This document shows, piece after piece, positions 1-10,441 of a stretch of DNA of 64,000 nucleotides. Position 1 is the stretch's first letter. Each line of letters starts with the position of its first letter. The stretch is taken from the NCBI RefSeq assembly GCF_023065955.2, contig NW_026622974.1:34131718-34195717 (forward strand), given 5' to 3'. Source of the DNA: Ursus arctos (lineage: Eukaryota > Chordata > Mammalia > Carnivora > Ursidae). The translations under genes and the position numbers were made by a program. The notes beneath the pieces were generated by a model. That model was given only the letters and a program-made list of their open reading frames with translations. It had not been told where the DNA came from and searched no databases.

Positions 1-19
1 GGGATGAGAAATGTAGTAT

Positions 20-125
20 GTAAAAGCCCCTAGGTGATTCTTGTGAGAATTAAATGAAATTACACATGTGAATGCACTTTGCACAGAGCTCTCTAAAGGT
101 TAGCTCTTATCAATGGGATTACTAA
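20..125 (+). mobile_element. MIR 3' portion (probable)
   Basis: Seen: GTGAGAATTAAATG, then a stretch resembling the MIR tail (low-level start, AGAGCTCTCTAAAGGTTAGCTC). Known: MIRs are ancient tRNA-derived SINEs whose second half reads like GAGGATTAAATGAG followed by GCTCAATAAATGTTAGCT. The match is partial and short, so the call is tentative. Confidence 0.4.
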
Positions 126-334
126 ATCAATAGCCACTGAATTTCAAAGCAAAAGGGGAGAAATAGCACAGTTATGGATTCTGCTAGGGTACAAACTCAA
201 TTCAAACAAGTTTGTACTGAATCTTCAAGCCCAAGTTAGGTGAAGAAGGGAGTCTTTAACCCAGGAGAAGAAAGAGCATATACAAAGGAAGAAAGGTGAG
301 AAATAACATATTCTGTGTAGGATAAAAGTTTCAT

Positions 335-460
335 TTTCTGATTGATTCAACAACCATTTACTGCATTCTTAATTCATGCTTTCCACTCTCCTGTTCATTG
401 GGACATAAAGGGAACTCACAGACCAAGGCTGTCTTCCCCTCCAGGGTGCTTAAGAGGATA
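335..460 (-). mobile_element. LINE2 3' end, reversed
   Basis: Seen: GATTCAACAACCATTTACTG followed by CATTGGGACATAAAGG and CTTCCCCTCCAGGGTGCTTA. This follows the order of a reversed L2 3' end (ATTCAACAAATATTTATTGAGC, then GGGGATACAAAG, then CCCTCAGGGAGCTTAC). Diverged and short. Confidence 0.5.
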
Positions 461-694
461 GGGTATCAAATTGAACTTTAAAGACACCTTTAGGAATAAG
501 CAGGGGATAGGAATGGCTTCCTACAGTGAAATTCTCATTCATCACCTAATCCTCAGTCAAAGAGATGGATGTTAGGAAGAAAGAACTGAAAAGTTCCCAT
601 GTAATTAGGCCTCACAGGACTAAAGTGGGTGATGGAGTTACACATACATCCTCTTCTTGGCACACTGCAAAGTACTCTTCAAATCTAAAACAGC

Positions 695-721
695 ATTATT
701 ATTATTATTATTATTATTATT
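695..721 (+). repeat. (ATT)9 microsatellite
   Basis: Nine perfect ATT units in a row within otherwise unique AT-rich sequence. The stretch from about 460 to 1190 around it holds no repeat or gene that I recognise; a pyrimidine/C-rich run (CCCCCACCCCCACC) lies near 958. Confidence 0.95.
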
Positions 722-1189
722 GACTCTTCAAAATGAATGTTAATAAATTATTGAAGGAAAAGCCTTTTTAAAATGCCTAGTAAATAACCTATAGAATGCA
801 TCTAATATTTAATACATTAAAATGGAAACATTTATTCAGATGTGAAGTAACCCAGTTCTCTCAAATTTTAGTAGTTGCCTCAAACTCTTTATGGAAAGAT
901 ACATCAATTCACAAACATATATATACAGACTTACTGAGATTGCAACTATTCATAGAACCCCCACCCCCACCTCACCCCCCCTGCCGAATTTCCATTTTCC
1001 TAAGGAGATACATTTATGAATCAAGGTCAGCTGACTTGGTCAGCCCAGGGGAACAGGGATCAAGGACTAGGGAATCCCTGGGCACTGAAGCTGTTCTGTA
1101 AAACAATCAAGAGTTCATGGGGGAACCTGGACACTCAAGGAAGACCAACTACTACACATAAATTAGTGCACTGGTTTGTGAATAGGGCT

Positions 1190-1350
1190 AGCTGCATTAG
1201 TATCATCTAGAAATTTGATAGAAATGCAGATTCTTAGACCCCACTCAGGAGATACTGAATCAGAAATGCTAAGACTTAGATTCAATAACCTGTGTTTTAT
1301 CAAGCTCTTTAGGTGAATTGATGTATGTTAAAAACTTCAGAACAAGATTA
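1190..1350. mobile_element. MER5-type hAT DNA transposon remnant
   Basis: Seen: AGAAATGCAGATTCTTAGACC, CACTCAGGAGATACTGAATC and a later TTTATCAAGCTCTTTAGGTG. These follow the MER5A/B consensus (GAAATGCAGATTCTCAGGCCCC, CTACTGAATCAGAA, AACAAGCTCCCCAGGTGATT). MER5 elements are non-autonomous Charlie-like hAT transposons without coding capacity. The terminal inverted repeats are too decayed to give the orientation. Confidence 0.65.
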
Positions 1351-1394
1351 GTAGTTCCCACTCCTGACTACTTATTGAATCCGTTTAAGGACTA

Positions 1395-1776
1395 TATTAG
1401 TTTCCTAGGACTGCCATAACAAATACAACAGACTGAGTGGCTTAAATAACAAAACTTATTTTCTCACGGTTCTGGAGGTTCAAAGTCTGAGATCAAAAAG
1501 TCAGCAGTTTGTTTCTTCTGAAGTCTTCCTCTTTGGTTTGTAGATGTCCTCCTTCTCCCTGTGTCTTCACATGGTCTTCTCTCTGTGCATGTCTGTGTCC
1601 TAATTTCCTCTTCTTATAAGGCTACCAGTCATATTAGATTCCAATTCACCCTAATGACCTCATTTTAATTTAGTTACCTATTTAAAGACCCTATCTCCAA
1701 ATTCAGTCACATTTGAGGTACTGAGGGTTAGGCCTTAAACATATGAATTAAGGGGGGCATAATTTAGTCCATAACA
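1395..1776 (-). mobile_element. Solo LTR of the MaLR/ERVL (MLT) type, reversed
   Basis: Seen: the block opens TATTAGTTTCCTAGGACTGC and closes TTAGTCCATAACA. Between them are CTTAAATAACAAAACTTATT, CACGGTTCTGGAGGTTC, CTCTTCTTATAAGG and CTAATGACCTCATTTTAATT. This is the full order of a common mammalian LTR read backwards; its polyadenylation region (AATAAATTTCTGTTGTTTAAG in the consensus sense) lies at the left end. No internal retroviral genes flank it, so it is a solo LTR. The exact subfamily is not resolved from memory. Confidence 0.75.
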
Positions 1777-1799
1777 AAGGCCTTTAAAAACTTATCAAT

Positions 1800-1905
1800 G
1801 TCCCACATAAGACCAACTAAATCCAAGTTTTTAGGGATGAGGACCAGACATAAATATTTCCTAAAAGTTCACTTGTGTTTCAAATATGTAGCCAGGACTG
1901 AAAGC
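1800..1905. mobile_element. MER5-type DNA transposon remnant
   Basis: Seen: AGACCAACTAAATCC, TTTAGGGATGAGGACCAGAC and ATGTAGCCAGGACTGA. The order matches MER5B (AGACCCACTAAATCAGAATCT, GGGGATGGGGCCCAGG, GCACAGCCAGG). It starts only about 25 bases after the LTR, so the two may be a split pair with the copy at 1190-1350, the LTR having inserted between two MER5 pieces. Confidence 0.5.
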
Positions 1906-3426
1906 TAGGTGGTTATAATAGGTGAAAAGCTAAACAGGTGGACACACATCAGGGGATCTGGTTATCAGTGGTCACATGCTTCACAGTCAGGCAGGGAGAC
2001 CCTAGCAAGGATGAAGAGTGATGAAGGTAGCAGGAACTCAACCATGGGAAGTCTGGTTTAGGGTAACATATCAATCCAAGCCCTGAGGCAAGAGTGAACA
2101 AGTTAAGAATTCAGATGAGGGCTAGTTCATAAGAAAGCAATATCAGAATGGGTGCAAAAGATGAGAACTCAGCTGTGACCTACACAGCTGATGTGACTCT
2201 GGGAGCACAGATTTCTGACTGGAGCTCCTGGCCAGGAAGTTGTTCCCAGGTCTGAAGGATGTAGCTGTAAGAACCCAAAAGATGGCAGTGAAGGAAGTCA
2301 GATGGAATCTGAAGCTTCTATAAGACATCCTGACTTTCAGTATCTCCAGTGCATCCCTTTAGAGGGTTTATAGAAAGAGAAAACAAGACAAATGGCAACA
2401 ACAACCAAATCACTGACCCGAAGATATAATGTTTGCATGGACTTCTGATGTTGTCAATTCTAGCGAGTTCCTGGACTTTATTTCATGTGGATGATGGGGT
2501 GTCTGACAGAGTGGCTGATTAAGCTTCTAATCACTTTTGTCAAAGCCAATAATCTCTGCTTTGTTCTCCCTCACAGAGAGGAAGCCAATCTTGTTCAAAT
2601 TGTCATTATTAGATCCATTTCCAACACCACAAAATTAAAGGACTGTTGCAAAAACATAAATGGGATCCAGGAAGAACATACAATCTCTTTGAAAGAGCTC
2701 ACCTCCTCACCCTCATCCACCCACCTGACCCAGGAATGGAAGAATTACAGGGAATCCAGCTGAGTAATAATGTTATTGATTCCCTACTAATCGGATTTTT
2801 CTCAAGTCTGGCAACAATCAAGTGTTTACAAGACTTCTCTTTTCAAAACAACTCAAAAGTCATTCCCAGCATAGAAGCTAGAAACCATAAAATCAATAAT
2901 ACAGGAACTGCTACTAAGGATTTTCATCTACCCAGTGAGGAGGATATTTATTTATAGAAAAACTGGCCACTCCAGTTTAGTGTGGTAATAACATGGTACA
3001 GCTAGTTCAAAGAGTGGCATGGTTGAACACAGCCTTGTATTATGCCCACTGTAAATGGTCTCTATGAGGAAAAGCCTATAATTTAGAGAGATTTGCCATG
3101 AATGGTAAAGCCCAGGTCATTGTAACAGATACTTTTTACCAGCTGTATTTGTGGAGAGAACATGTAAAAAGGAAGGAAAAGGGTTAGCTTCAGGAAACTT
3201 GGAAGGGGAAAGTGAGCCTCATTTGGTTTTACCTACGTGAGAGCTATATCACACCCAGCCTGAACCCTTGATGGTTGAAAACTTACTTATTACAAAGACA
3301 TAGAATTTTTTAAAAAATGGAATATATATGTTTTACAGCCTAAAGAACCATTTCCCCACTGTCCTACTTATACTTTATCTCTCTTTACATGCTCCTTGAA
3401 CTCTGGGGAAAAACTACATACTCTTT
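1906..3426. other. Unique non-coding sequence, no recognised feature
   Basis: About 1.5 kb in which I recognise no gene and no repeat family. Short open frames at 2485-2763 (+), 2646-2957 (+) and 2143-2328 (-) show no domain or signal and overlap one another, so they are treated as chance frames. Confidence 0.6.
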
Positions 3427-3438
3427 TCAATTGCATTT

Positions 3439-3654
3439 ATTTTCTTTTTTTTTTTAAAGATTTTATTTATTTATTTATTTGACAAAATGAGAGAGAGGGA
3501 GAAAGCACAAACAGAGGGAGTGGCAGGCAGAGGGAGAGGGATAAGCAGACTCCCAGCTGAACAGGGAGCCCAATGTGGGGCTTTATCCCAGGACCCTGGG
3601 ATCATGACCTGAGCCAAAGGCAGACCCTAAGTGAGTGAGGCACCCAGGAGCCCC
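3439..3654 (-). mobile_element. can-SINE (SINEC), reversed, with 12-bp target-site duplication
   Basis: Seen: poly-T followed by AAAGATTTTATTTATTTATT, then GACTCCCAGCTGAACAGGGA, ATCATGACCTGAGCC and a right end CACCCAGGAGCCCC. The duplicated target TCAATTGCATTT is at 3427-3438 and again at 3655-3666, which fixes both ends. The tRNA-related head is on the right, so the element points to the minus strand. Confidence 0.97.
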
Positions 3655-4187
3655 TCAATTGCATTTTTATAATGAGGTCTATCATTGGGCAGAAGTCAGG
3701 AAAACACTGACTCAGAATGTCAAGCTATTTTTCAGAGAACTCCTTGGAGTATGGTCTGTTGACCTTCTGTAATGCAACCCATCAGTCTTTGTAGTTGCTG
3801 CTGGAAAAGCAGGAGGTGCAAATTGTAGGTGTGGATTCTCAAAAGCCAGTTTCAGAAGATCCATGCAGCAATCTCATAGACTTATTTTAAGAATAATCAT
3901 CAAGGAAATATTCTGTTAAGAATTAGGGAATATTGGATCTGAACTTTAATCTCTACATGCCTGTCTACCATTGTAATTTCCAATGTCTATCCCCTGTGAT
4001 GAATTCCCAAGAATGACATTTGCACAGTGGTATGCTAATAAAGATTTTAAACTGGCTTTCCAGGGAAAATAACCCTGATTTATATTGTTTGACAATTTCC
4101 ATGGTATAAATATTTGCATGTAGCCCATTAAAAGCTACTGACATGAAGTCATAAAAAGCCAAGTGAGGACAAGAATACACAACTATA

Positions 4188-4384
4188 GGAGCGCCTGGGT
4201 GCCACAGTGGTTAAGTGTCTGCCTTTGGCTCAGGGCGTGATCCCGGCGTTATGGGATCGAGCCCCACATCAGGCTCCTCCGCTATGAGCCTGCTTCTTCC
4301 TCTCCCACTCCCCCTGCTTGTGTTCCCTCTCTCTCTGGCTGTCTCAATCTCTGTCAAATAAATAAATAAAATGTTAAAAAAAAA
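4188..4384 (+). mobile_element. can-SINE (younger arctoid-type), with 17-bp target-site duplication
   Basis: Seen: GGAGCGCCTGGGTGCCACAG at the start, GGCGTTATGGGATCGAGCCC inside, GCTATGAGCCTGCTTCTTCC, and an AAATAAATAAAATG tail with poly-A. AAGAATACACAACTATA is at 4171-4187 and 4385-4401, an exact 17-bp duplication. The perfect duplication and good consensus match suggest a fairly recent insertion. Confidence 0.98.
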
Positions 4385-4510
4385 AAGAATACACAACTAT
4401 ACACATAACAATAAAATGTAGTAAAATAATTAGCTGATGAGTTTTGACTAGTGATGAACTTGTTTTTAATATAATTTACATAAGTTTAATTTTAATAATG
4501 ACTTTATTTT

Positions 4511-4683
4511 TCTTAAAGATTTTATTTATTTATTTATTTGACAGAAAAAGTACAGAGGGAGACTGGGAGGGAGAAGCAGACTCCCTGCTGAGCAGAGAGC
4601 CCATGTGGGGCTGGATTGCAGGACCATGAGATGATGACCTGAGCCGAAGGCAGACGCTTAACTGACTGAGCCACTCAGGCACC
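4511..4683 (-). mobile_element. can-SINE, reversed
   Basis: Seen: CTTAAAGATTTTATTTATTT, then GAAGCAGACTCCCTGCTGAG, GATGACCTGAGCCGAAGGC and TGAGCCACTCAGGCACCA. It lies 127 bp from the previous SINE in the opposite direction. A weak direct repeat (TGACTTTATTT left, TGACTGTGTTT right) may be the decayed target duplication. Confidence 0.95.
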
Positions 4684-4689
4684 ATTGAC

Positions 4690-5200
4690 TGTGTTTATTA
4701 TCTAGCTTACAAAATTCCAACAAATATAAAATTGGTTCTCATGAGGCAGTAGAAATTAGTACCAGCACACCACTGGTCCTACAGAAGGTGAAGACTAGAT
4801 TTATGAATTAAAGGAAAATCCAGGCCCACAACATCAAGCAATAGGTATTATGCGAAATCTGTGCTTGTGAGCAGAGATGAGACTAACCAAATAGTATGAT
4901 AGGGTTGGGGAATAAACCCAGAACCAATTTTTTAGATTCCTGCCTATAAGGCAGAGGTTACCAAGTAGTTATCTAGAGTTATAATTTGGGGGGGAATTCT
5001 GATGCCAGGTGGCCAGCTTGTCCATTGTTCATGGAAGAAATGAGCTAGATCTGAGAGGTGGCTGCCAGCTTTGGGTAATTTTGGTGAACTCACACTTACC
5101 ACTGTCCAAACCATTCTGTCCCCATGGCTTATTTTAGTCATGTACATACCTCTGAAATTTGGAGCACTTCAAAATCAACACTTCAGTAAATACACCATCT
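4690..5200. other. Unique non-coding sequence
   Basis: No gene or repeat recognised. The 67-codon reversed frame at 4944-5147 has no visible domain. Confidence 0.55.
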
Positions 5201-5204
5201 GAAA

Positions 5205-6065
5205 GGCTTCTGCTTCATGGCCTTAAGTAACATCTGCATGTTAACGACTCCTGCATTTATATCTCCAGATTGGGCTTCTTTCCTGAGCTACGCTCTCATA
5301 TCTCACTGCCCACTCACCATATCTACTTGGATGTTAATGGGCATCCCAAATCTAACATGTTCAAAACCAAACTGCTCCTGCCACCGTCTTCACCAGCTCA
5401 GAAAATGGCTACTCCAGTTTTAGCTTCTTGGCCAAAACTCATAGCCTTATCTTGACTCTTTTGTTTCTCTCTGTCCCACATCCTATTCATCAATAAATCT
5501 TGTCAGCTCTACTTTCCAAATCCACCAGTAACTGCCTTTTTCTTTTTAGTTACATCCAACACAGCTTCCATAATCTCTCCACAAGTTATTGCAATAGCCT
5601 TCTACTTCTGTCCTCATCCACGTACAGCCCATTCCCACAGCAGCCAGTGTGAGCCTTTTACAATATGATTTGAGTCACGTATTTTCTCTACTGAGAAACT
5701 TCAGTGCCTTCCATTATACTTCGAGTAATGTAAGTCTTCAAACCTTTGCTTCTGCTTTTCTCTATCTGGATGTTCCTTCCCAGATGTTCCTACAGCTCTT
5801 TTTCCTATCCTGTAGGCTTCCCAAACATGATCTCCTGACCTCTCTACTGGAAATTACAACCTCCATCACAATTTCCCATTTTAACTTTTTTCTCCATGGC
5901 ACTTATCAGCTGAAAGATGATAATTTTTTTCTTCTTTTCTCCCTGCTAAAATTTAACCTTCTTGAAGGCAGAGATTTTTCTCTGTTTTGCTCACTGCCAA
6001 ATCCCCAGCACTTAGAAACAATGTCTATTATAGTAGGGACTCAGTAAATAACAGTTGGGGGAATG
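5205..6065 (+). mobile_element. LINE2 (L2) 3' half, long and well preserved
   Basis: Seen in order: ACGACTCCTGCATTTATATC, CTACTTGGATGTTAATGGGC, ATCTAACATGTTCAAAACC, TTGCAATAGCCTTCT, ACAGCAGCCAGTGTGAGCC, CCATGGCACTTATCA, ACCTTCTTGAAGGCAGAG and the tail CAGTAAATAACAG. This follows the L2 consensus from the end of its reverse-transcriptase ORF to the 3' end. The 68-codon frame at 5217-5423 and the 132-codon frame at 5649-6047 lie inside it and are remnants, not host genes. L2 stopped moving early in mammalian evolution. Confidence 0.93.
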
Positions 6066-6319
6066 GATATCCTGTTTGTAGGCATAAAGATATTTCAACA
6101 CAATTAGGGAGGAGTGGTAGGATGGGACTGAAGAAAAGGTAAAGAAAAAGGAGTCGAGGGAGTAGTAGGACAATAGGTCATTGCATTGAGCATCTGAACC
6201 TCTTCAGGTTTCCTGCTGAGAGTCAAAGAAGGTCATGGAACTCTAGAAAACTCTAACTCTCTTGGTGTGGAATAAGGGAGTATATAAAGACAGGTTACGT
6301 GCTATCCTAGAAAGATTGT

Positions 6320-6430
6320 TACTTTTGAAGTCAAGTAAATGCTGTTGCTGCTCCTAACTGTTATTTTCTTGGTTATGTGACTTAATTCCTCTGAGCCTCT
6401 CCTAGTTCTCTTCTTTGAATTTTCCAGTCC
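6320..6430 (+). mobile_element. MIR fragment (possible)
   Basis: Seen: TTATGTGACTTAATTCCTCTGAGCC, like the MIR phrase TGTGACCTTGGGCAAGTCACTTAACCTCTCTGAGCC, then a decayed continuation. Only the central part is recognisable. Confidence 0.4.
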
Positions 6431-6479
6431 CTTTTAAGCAGTTAGCTTATCTGGCATCTTTTAACCCCTTGGTCTCTTA

Positions 6480-6670
6480 AATGCTATCTCCTGTACCCTC
6501 TCCAGTACCCTCTTCTCTAGCCTGATCAGACCACTCTTTTCATCTCCATGATTTTGCTCATGCTACTTCCTCAGCCTGATGAAAACAGACAATACAAACT
6601 CACCCCCATTCTCTTTTCAGATCAAACTGCCTTTGTGTTCCCATGGTCCTTTCTTACCCATCTCTCTCAT
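6480..6670 (+). mobile_element. LINE2-like fragment (weak)
   Basis: Seen: GATTTTGCTCATGCTACTTCC and following pyrimidine-rich sequence, similar to the L2 phrase TTTGCTCATGCTGTTCCCTCT. The rest of the match is poor. Confidence 0.3.
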
Positions 6671-6689
6671 AACTTGAAGATGTCATTGG

Positions 6690-6795
6690 AAAGCGTGAGA
6701 CTTAGAGCTGAGTCCATCATGAGATCATTATTTTGTAGCCATGTTGACTTGAATCAATCCCTTAAACTTTCTAAGCTTCAGTTTTCTCATGTTGG
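6690..6795 (+). mobile_element. MIR fragment
   Basis: Seen: GACTTGAATCAATCCCTTAAAC, then CTAAGCTTCAGTTTTCTCAT. This is the MIR order (TGACCTTGGGCAAGTCACTTAAC, then TGAGCCTCAGTTTCCTCAT). It stops at about 6795, just before a second MIR. Confidence 0.55.
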
Positions 6796-6837
6796 CATTA
6801 CTGGGCATTAGAGATGGGCAGATAGAAAGACCTAGTG

Positions 6838-7060
6838 GTTCTGGTGACAGATTGCTAAAATTGTATTGCAACTCTACTACTTTAGCTGAGTAAAGGAACA
6901 AATGAATATCTCCAAGCTTCAGTGTTTTCTTCAACAAAAGTGTGAATAATAGAACCCACCTCATAGGGTTGTTAGGATTTGTTAAGGTATACAGCCATAC
7001 ACTGTCTGATACATGGTAAGCACTCAGTCCAGGTTAATTATTACCATTATTATTATGAGG
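6838..7060 (+). mobile_element. MIR, nearly full length
   Basis: Seen: CTCCAAGCTTCAGTGTTTTC, AATAATAGAACCCACCTCATA, GGGTTGTTAGGATTTGTTAA and a tail GGTAAGCACTCAGTCC followed by TTATTACCATTATTATTATGA. All landmarks of MIR are present in order on the plus strand. Confidence 0.8.
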
Positions 7061-7099
7061 CTGTTGTAAAGACTCATGAACTACGTATGTGTGTTGGAC

Positions 7100-7545
7100 A
7101 TCTATTTGCCTCTCTAGATCTAGCCCCCAACTTTCCGCATCCTACTTTATGCTGGCTCTAGACTGAGTTCAAAGTCCTCTATCAGAGATATATTTGTCCT
7201 CTGACTCCAGTCAGGCCAGTGGAGACATAAGCAGGAGATGGGCTGCCTCCCTGGGAAGGCTCCACTGGTCATCTCTGTACTGAAGGCCACAGCTCCTGTT
7301 AGGTGGCTCTCTCCACAGAGTTCTCCGTTCTCTCTCTGAGAACTGGTAACCACTCTCTCCTTTTGATAGTGACTTCCTGCTCTTATGAACTCTGGGGTAC
7401 TACACTATCTTGGTTCTCCTTCACCCTGTCTGCTTTGTTGTTTGTAAATAGTCCCTTTGTTAAACTCTGCACAATTTGATCATGTGAACTGCTTCCTGCC
7501 TGAAATCCAGTTGATATAGTGTATATCAGAGTAATTTGTGAAGTT
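7100..7545 (+). mobile_element. Ancient LTR-like interspersed repeat, family unresolved
   Basis: Seen: GTTAGGTGGCTCTCTCCACAG, GAACTGGTAACCACTCTCTCC, GTAAATAGTCCCTTTGTTAAACTC and CTTCCTGCCTGAAATCCAGT. This resembles a repeated mammalian sequence containing TTTGTAAATAGTCCCTTTGTTAAAC, which I remember as an LTR-like repeat. I cannot name the family, and the left boundary is uncertain. Confidence 0.4.
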
Positions 7546-7679
7546 TTAACATACATGCCCTTAGCCTTCATGCTTATTTTTCTCTGCATCCTGAGCAACT
7601 AGCAGTGTTAAGCACTTGCAAGAATAATTATTTAAAAAATCGATTGTTCTAGATTAAAAAAAAAAAATCTGTCTACAAA

Positions 7680-8180
7680 ACATCTCCCAGATATCCCTTA
7701 GTAATCTCCAACTCAGCATGTCTACTATTGACTCATCATCTGCCACCTCATCAACCTGCTCCTCCTTTTGTATTCCTAAACACTGTTGTTAAGATATCAT
7801 CACCATTCTGACTACCCACGTGAAAACCTCAAGTCATGTCAGCCTCTCCCTAGGACCTCATGTCCAATATGTATGAGGGGAAGGCAAATATCAAGAAAGC
7901 TGGATAGAGAAAGTAGCATTGATCTGGGTACCATTTACTCCTTCCTCACATCTACTTCCTCTGTTACACTTTCCAACACCCTCTGTAGCTCTGGTCACAA
8001 ATTGCTATCATTTGATAAATATCTTACAACTCTGTTTTATCCCCACAGAAAGTAAAAGGTAAAAATATCACCACTAGAGGGTAAAGATTTTGGGGGTATA
8101 AGTGTGTCTTATTCATTGTTTATTCTGAGCATAATTCTGAGCTCATGGCACATAGTAGATATTAAACAAATGAATAAATA
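7680..8180 (+). mobile_element. LINE2 3' end
   Basis: Seen: TCTCCAACTCAGCATGTCTAC near the left, then a tail TAGAGGGTAAAGATTTTGG, GTGTCTTATTCATTG, GGCACATAGTAGATATTAAAC and AATGAATAAATAAA. These match the L2 order (CTAAACTTAACATGTCC, GAGGGCAGGGATTTTTGTC, GGCACATAGTAGGCGCTCAA). The middle is diverged. Confidence 0.75.
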
Positions 8181-8184
8181 AAAG

Positions 8185-9200
8185 AGATGTAGAACAAATT
8201 AACTTTTTCTGAAAAAAAAAATACACTTCTCCTTCTTATTAGGTGTTCTTGACTGGACTTTTTGTAAGAAGTTTAACATTTCTCGTCAGCACCAACGGAC
8301 AAAAACCATTACCGGGTGCTAAGCACCTTTGCAAAGTGAACACCTTAGAGCCCTTGGAGAACTGGGGATGCCTATGTTGCTCCGTAAGACTTTGCCTCTG
8401 TGACTTCCCTCCAACACCCTCACTCTATGGCCTCTTTCTTAAGCTTCCAGGTTAAAGTCCTTTTGCTATTGTCATTTGTTTACTTGAACCGTAGTTGTTT
8501 CCAGCTGTTAGCTGTAGTGCAGTAACCATTTAAAGTCCTATCACACTTCCTCCTAGAGATAATTGATGCTAATGAGGCATGAAAGAATCCATTGGAATAA
8601 CTGGTAGACAAGTTTCAGTTTCTTTTCCTGGAAAATAAAACCCTCAAACTTGATCATGTGTGAAAGTAAGACATTTCAATGAAAGGAACTGATTTTAAAA
8701 AATCATCTTTTGTCATTAAACCATCTGAACGGAGAGGGTGGTTGGGCCAAGGCAACGTAATTGAGATTGATGTTTATTATTCCTTTGGTCCTGCCCTAAT
8801 GGGTTCATGAGAATTGACTATAATGAACAAACAATGGTTCTGATGAATGAGTTTATTGGTTAATTCATAAAACATATGGCAGGCTTCCTCTGCCAGAAGT
8901 ATTTGGGCAAAGGAAAAGCAAATGAAAATCAAGAATAAATAAATGATATGACATAAAAACAATGTTTTGAAGCAGACCAGAAAGGTCAACTAACTAGGGC
9001 TTTATTGATCTGGAAAAAAGGAAATCCCAGTTCGAGTCCAAGCACATTTGTGTAAAACTCAGCTTAAACTGGATATAAAGACTGTTTCATTAAAACCCAA
9101 TGGATGCTGTCCCAATTCTCACATTCTTTTCTATGTTATCACAGTTTTGCTCTATAAAATTCATGCTACAAAATTAATGAATGCTATACACAAGGAGCAG
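8185..9200. other. Unique non-coding sequence
   Basis: About 1 kb without recognised repeats. The frames at 8243-8455 (+) and 8777-8989 (-), both 70 codons, have no domain, splice signal or family likeness that I can see. Confidence 0.55.
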
Positions 9201-9204
9201 TTAC

Positions 9205-9570
9205 CATCCTCATATTAGTTTGGATAGGTATACCTACCTGTTCTACTTAAAAAACAAAAACAAAAAAACCCCTCAAGAACACAGTGGTTTAACAACAAAA
9301 ATTTCTGTCTCATACAAAATGTACTGTTAGTCTAGGGAATTCTTTGATTTTGTTTTACTTCTGTTTTAACATTCAAGATGATTGATCTTTCAAGATGATT
9401 GATCACTTTACCAGAGAAGAGGGTACCAACAATTGAACACTCTGGCCAGAATATGTCATATAATACCTGATTTCAAAGACTCAGAACCATTACCATAATA
9501 CAGAAGTCTCATAGAACTGCAATGAGTATTGCCTCGATTCCCTCCTAGTGTGGACCATGGTCAAGACTCT
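9205..9570 (-). mobile_element. LTR-like repeat, reversed (weak)
   Basis: Seen: CACAGTGGTTTAACAACAAAAATTTCTG near the left and TGGCCAGAATATGTCATATAAT further on. The same order (CTCAGTGGCTTAACACAA..AAGTTTATTTC, then TTGGCCAGAACTCAGTCACATGG) occurs in a common mammalian LTR-like repeat that I also suspect at 46820-47120. Much decayed. It contains a small 17-bp-period duplication at 9372-9404. Confidence 0.35.
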
Positions 9571-9654
9571 TCTTGGCTTGTGCCTTTTTCTGCCTTAGAG
9601 GATGCTGCCTCTTTGCCAGAAGATTATAGTATGAGGGGCCTCAATTTGGCTTTT

Positions 9655-9822
9655 GACTGCATCATTTCCAAGATGAGTAAGCCTGGACAAATTATTGAAC
9701 TTCTCCAAGTCTCATTTTTCTCATTTGTTAGATGGGAATAGTATGTCTATTATATAGGATTGTGAGATTAAAAGGAATAATATATGAGAAGTTGTTAGCA
9801 CTGAATAAGAACTGGATTAATG
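9655..9822 (+). mobile_element. MIR
   Basis: Seen: GACAAATTATTGAACTTCTCC, AGTCTCATTTTTCTCATTTG, TTAGATGGGAATAGTATGTC and AGGATTGTGAGATTAAAAGG. Standard MIR order on the plus strand. The L1 that follows inserted into or next to its 3' end. Confidence 0.7.
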
Positions 9823-10425
9823 TTAGGTATTTATCCCCAATAGTGATCTGAAGGGTCACCTACACCCCAATGTTTATAGCAACAATGTCCACAATAACCA
9901 AACTATGGAAAGAGTCCTGATGTCCATCAACGGATGAATGGATAAAGATGTGGTGTGTATATATATATACATATACGTGCGCACACAAAATGGAATACTA
10001 CTCAGCCATCAAAAATGAAATCTTGCCATTCACAACAACATGGATGAAATTAGAGGGTGTTACGCTAAGTGAAATAAGGCAATCAGAGAAAGACAATTAT
10101 CATATGATCTCATGTATATGTGGAATTTAAGTAACAAAACAGAGGATCATAGGGGAAGAGAGGAAAAAATAAAACAGAATGAAATCAGAGAGGGAGACAA
10201 ACAGTAAGAGATTTCTAATCATAGGAAACAAACAGGTTTTCTGGAAGGGAGGGGAGTGAGGGGATGGGGTAACTAGGTGATGAACATTAAGGAGGGCATG
10301 TGAAGTAATGAGCACTGGGTATTATATAAGACTGATGAGTCACTGAACTCTATCTTTGAAACTAATAACACATTATATATTAATTAATTGAGTTTAAATT
10401 TTAAAAAATAATATGGTAAAAAAAA
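9823..10425 (+). mobile_element. L1 3' end, 5'-truncated, with target-site duplication
   Basis: Seen: TTAGGTATTTATCCCCAATAG, CACCTACACCCCAATGTTTATA, CCATCAACGGATGAATGGAT, GGAATACTACTCAGCCATC, GATCATAGGGGAAGAGAGG and GAGCACTGGGTATTATATAAG. This is the last part of ORF2 plus the 3' UTR of carnivore-type L1. Flanking AGAACTGGATTAATG (9808-9822) and AGAACTGAATAAATG (10426-10440) agree at 13 of 15 bases and are the likely target duplication. The 60-codon frame at 9948-10130 is the L1 ORF2 tail. Confidence 0.95.
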
Positions 10426-10441
10426 AGAGAACTGAATAAAT

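Noticed and set aside
4188..4260. Possible tRNA gene at SINE heads
   Set aside because: The can-SINE head derives from a tRNA, but the sequence lacks an intact cloverleaf and is part of a dispersed repeat; the same applies to the other can-SINE copies.
5217..6047. Open frames of 68 and 132 codons that could be read as small genes
   Set aside because: They lie wholly inside a well preserved LINE2 3' half, and the sequence around them follows the L2 consensus in order.
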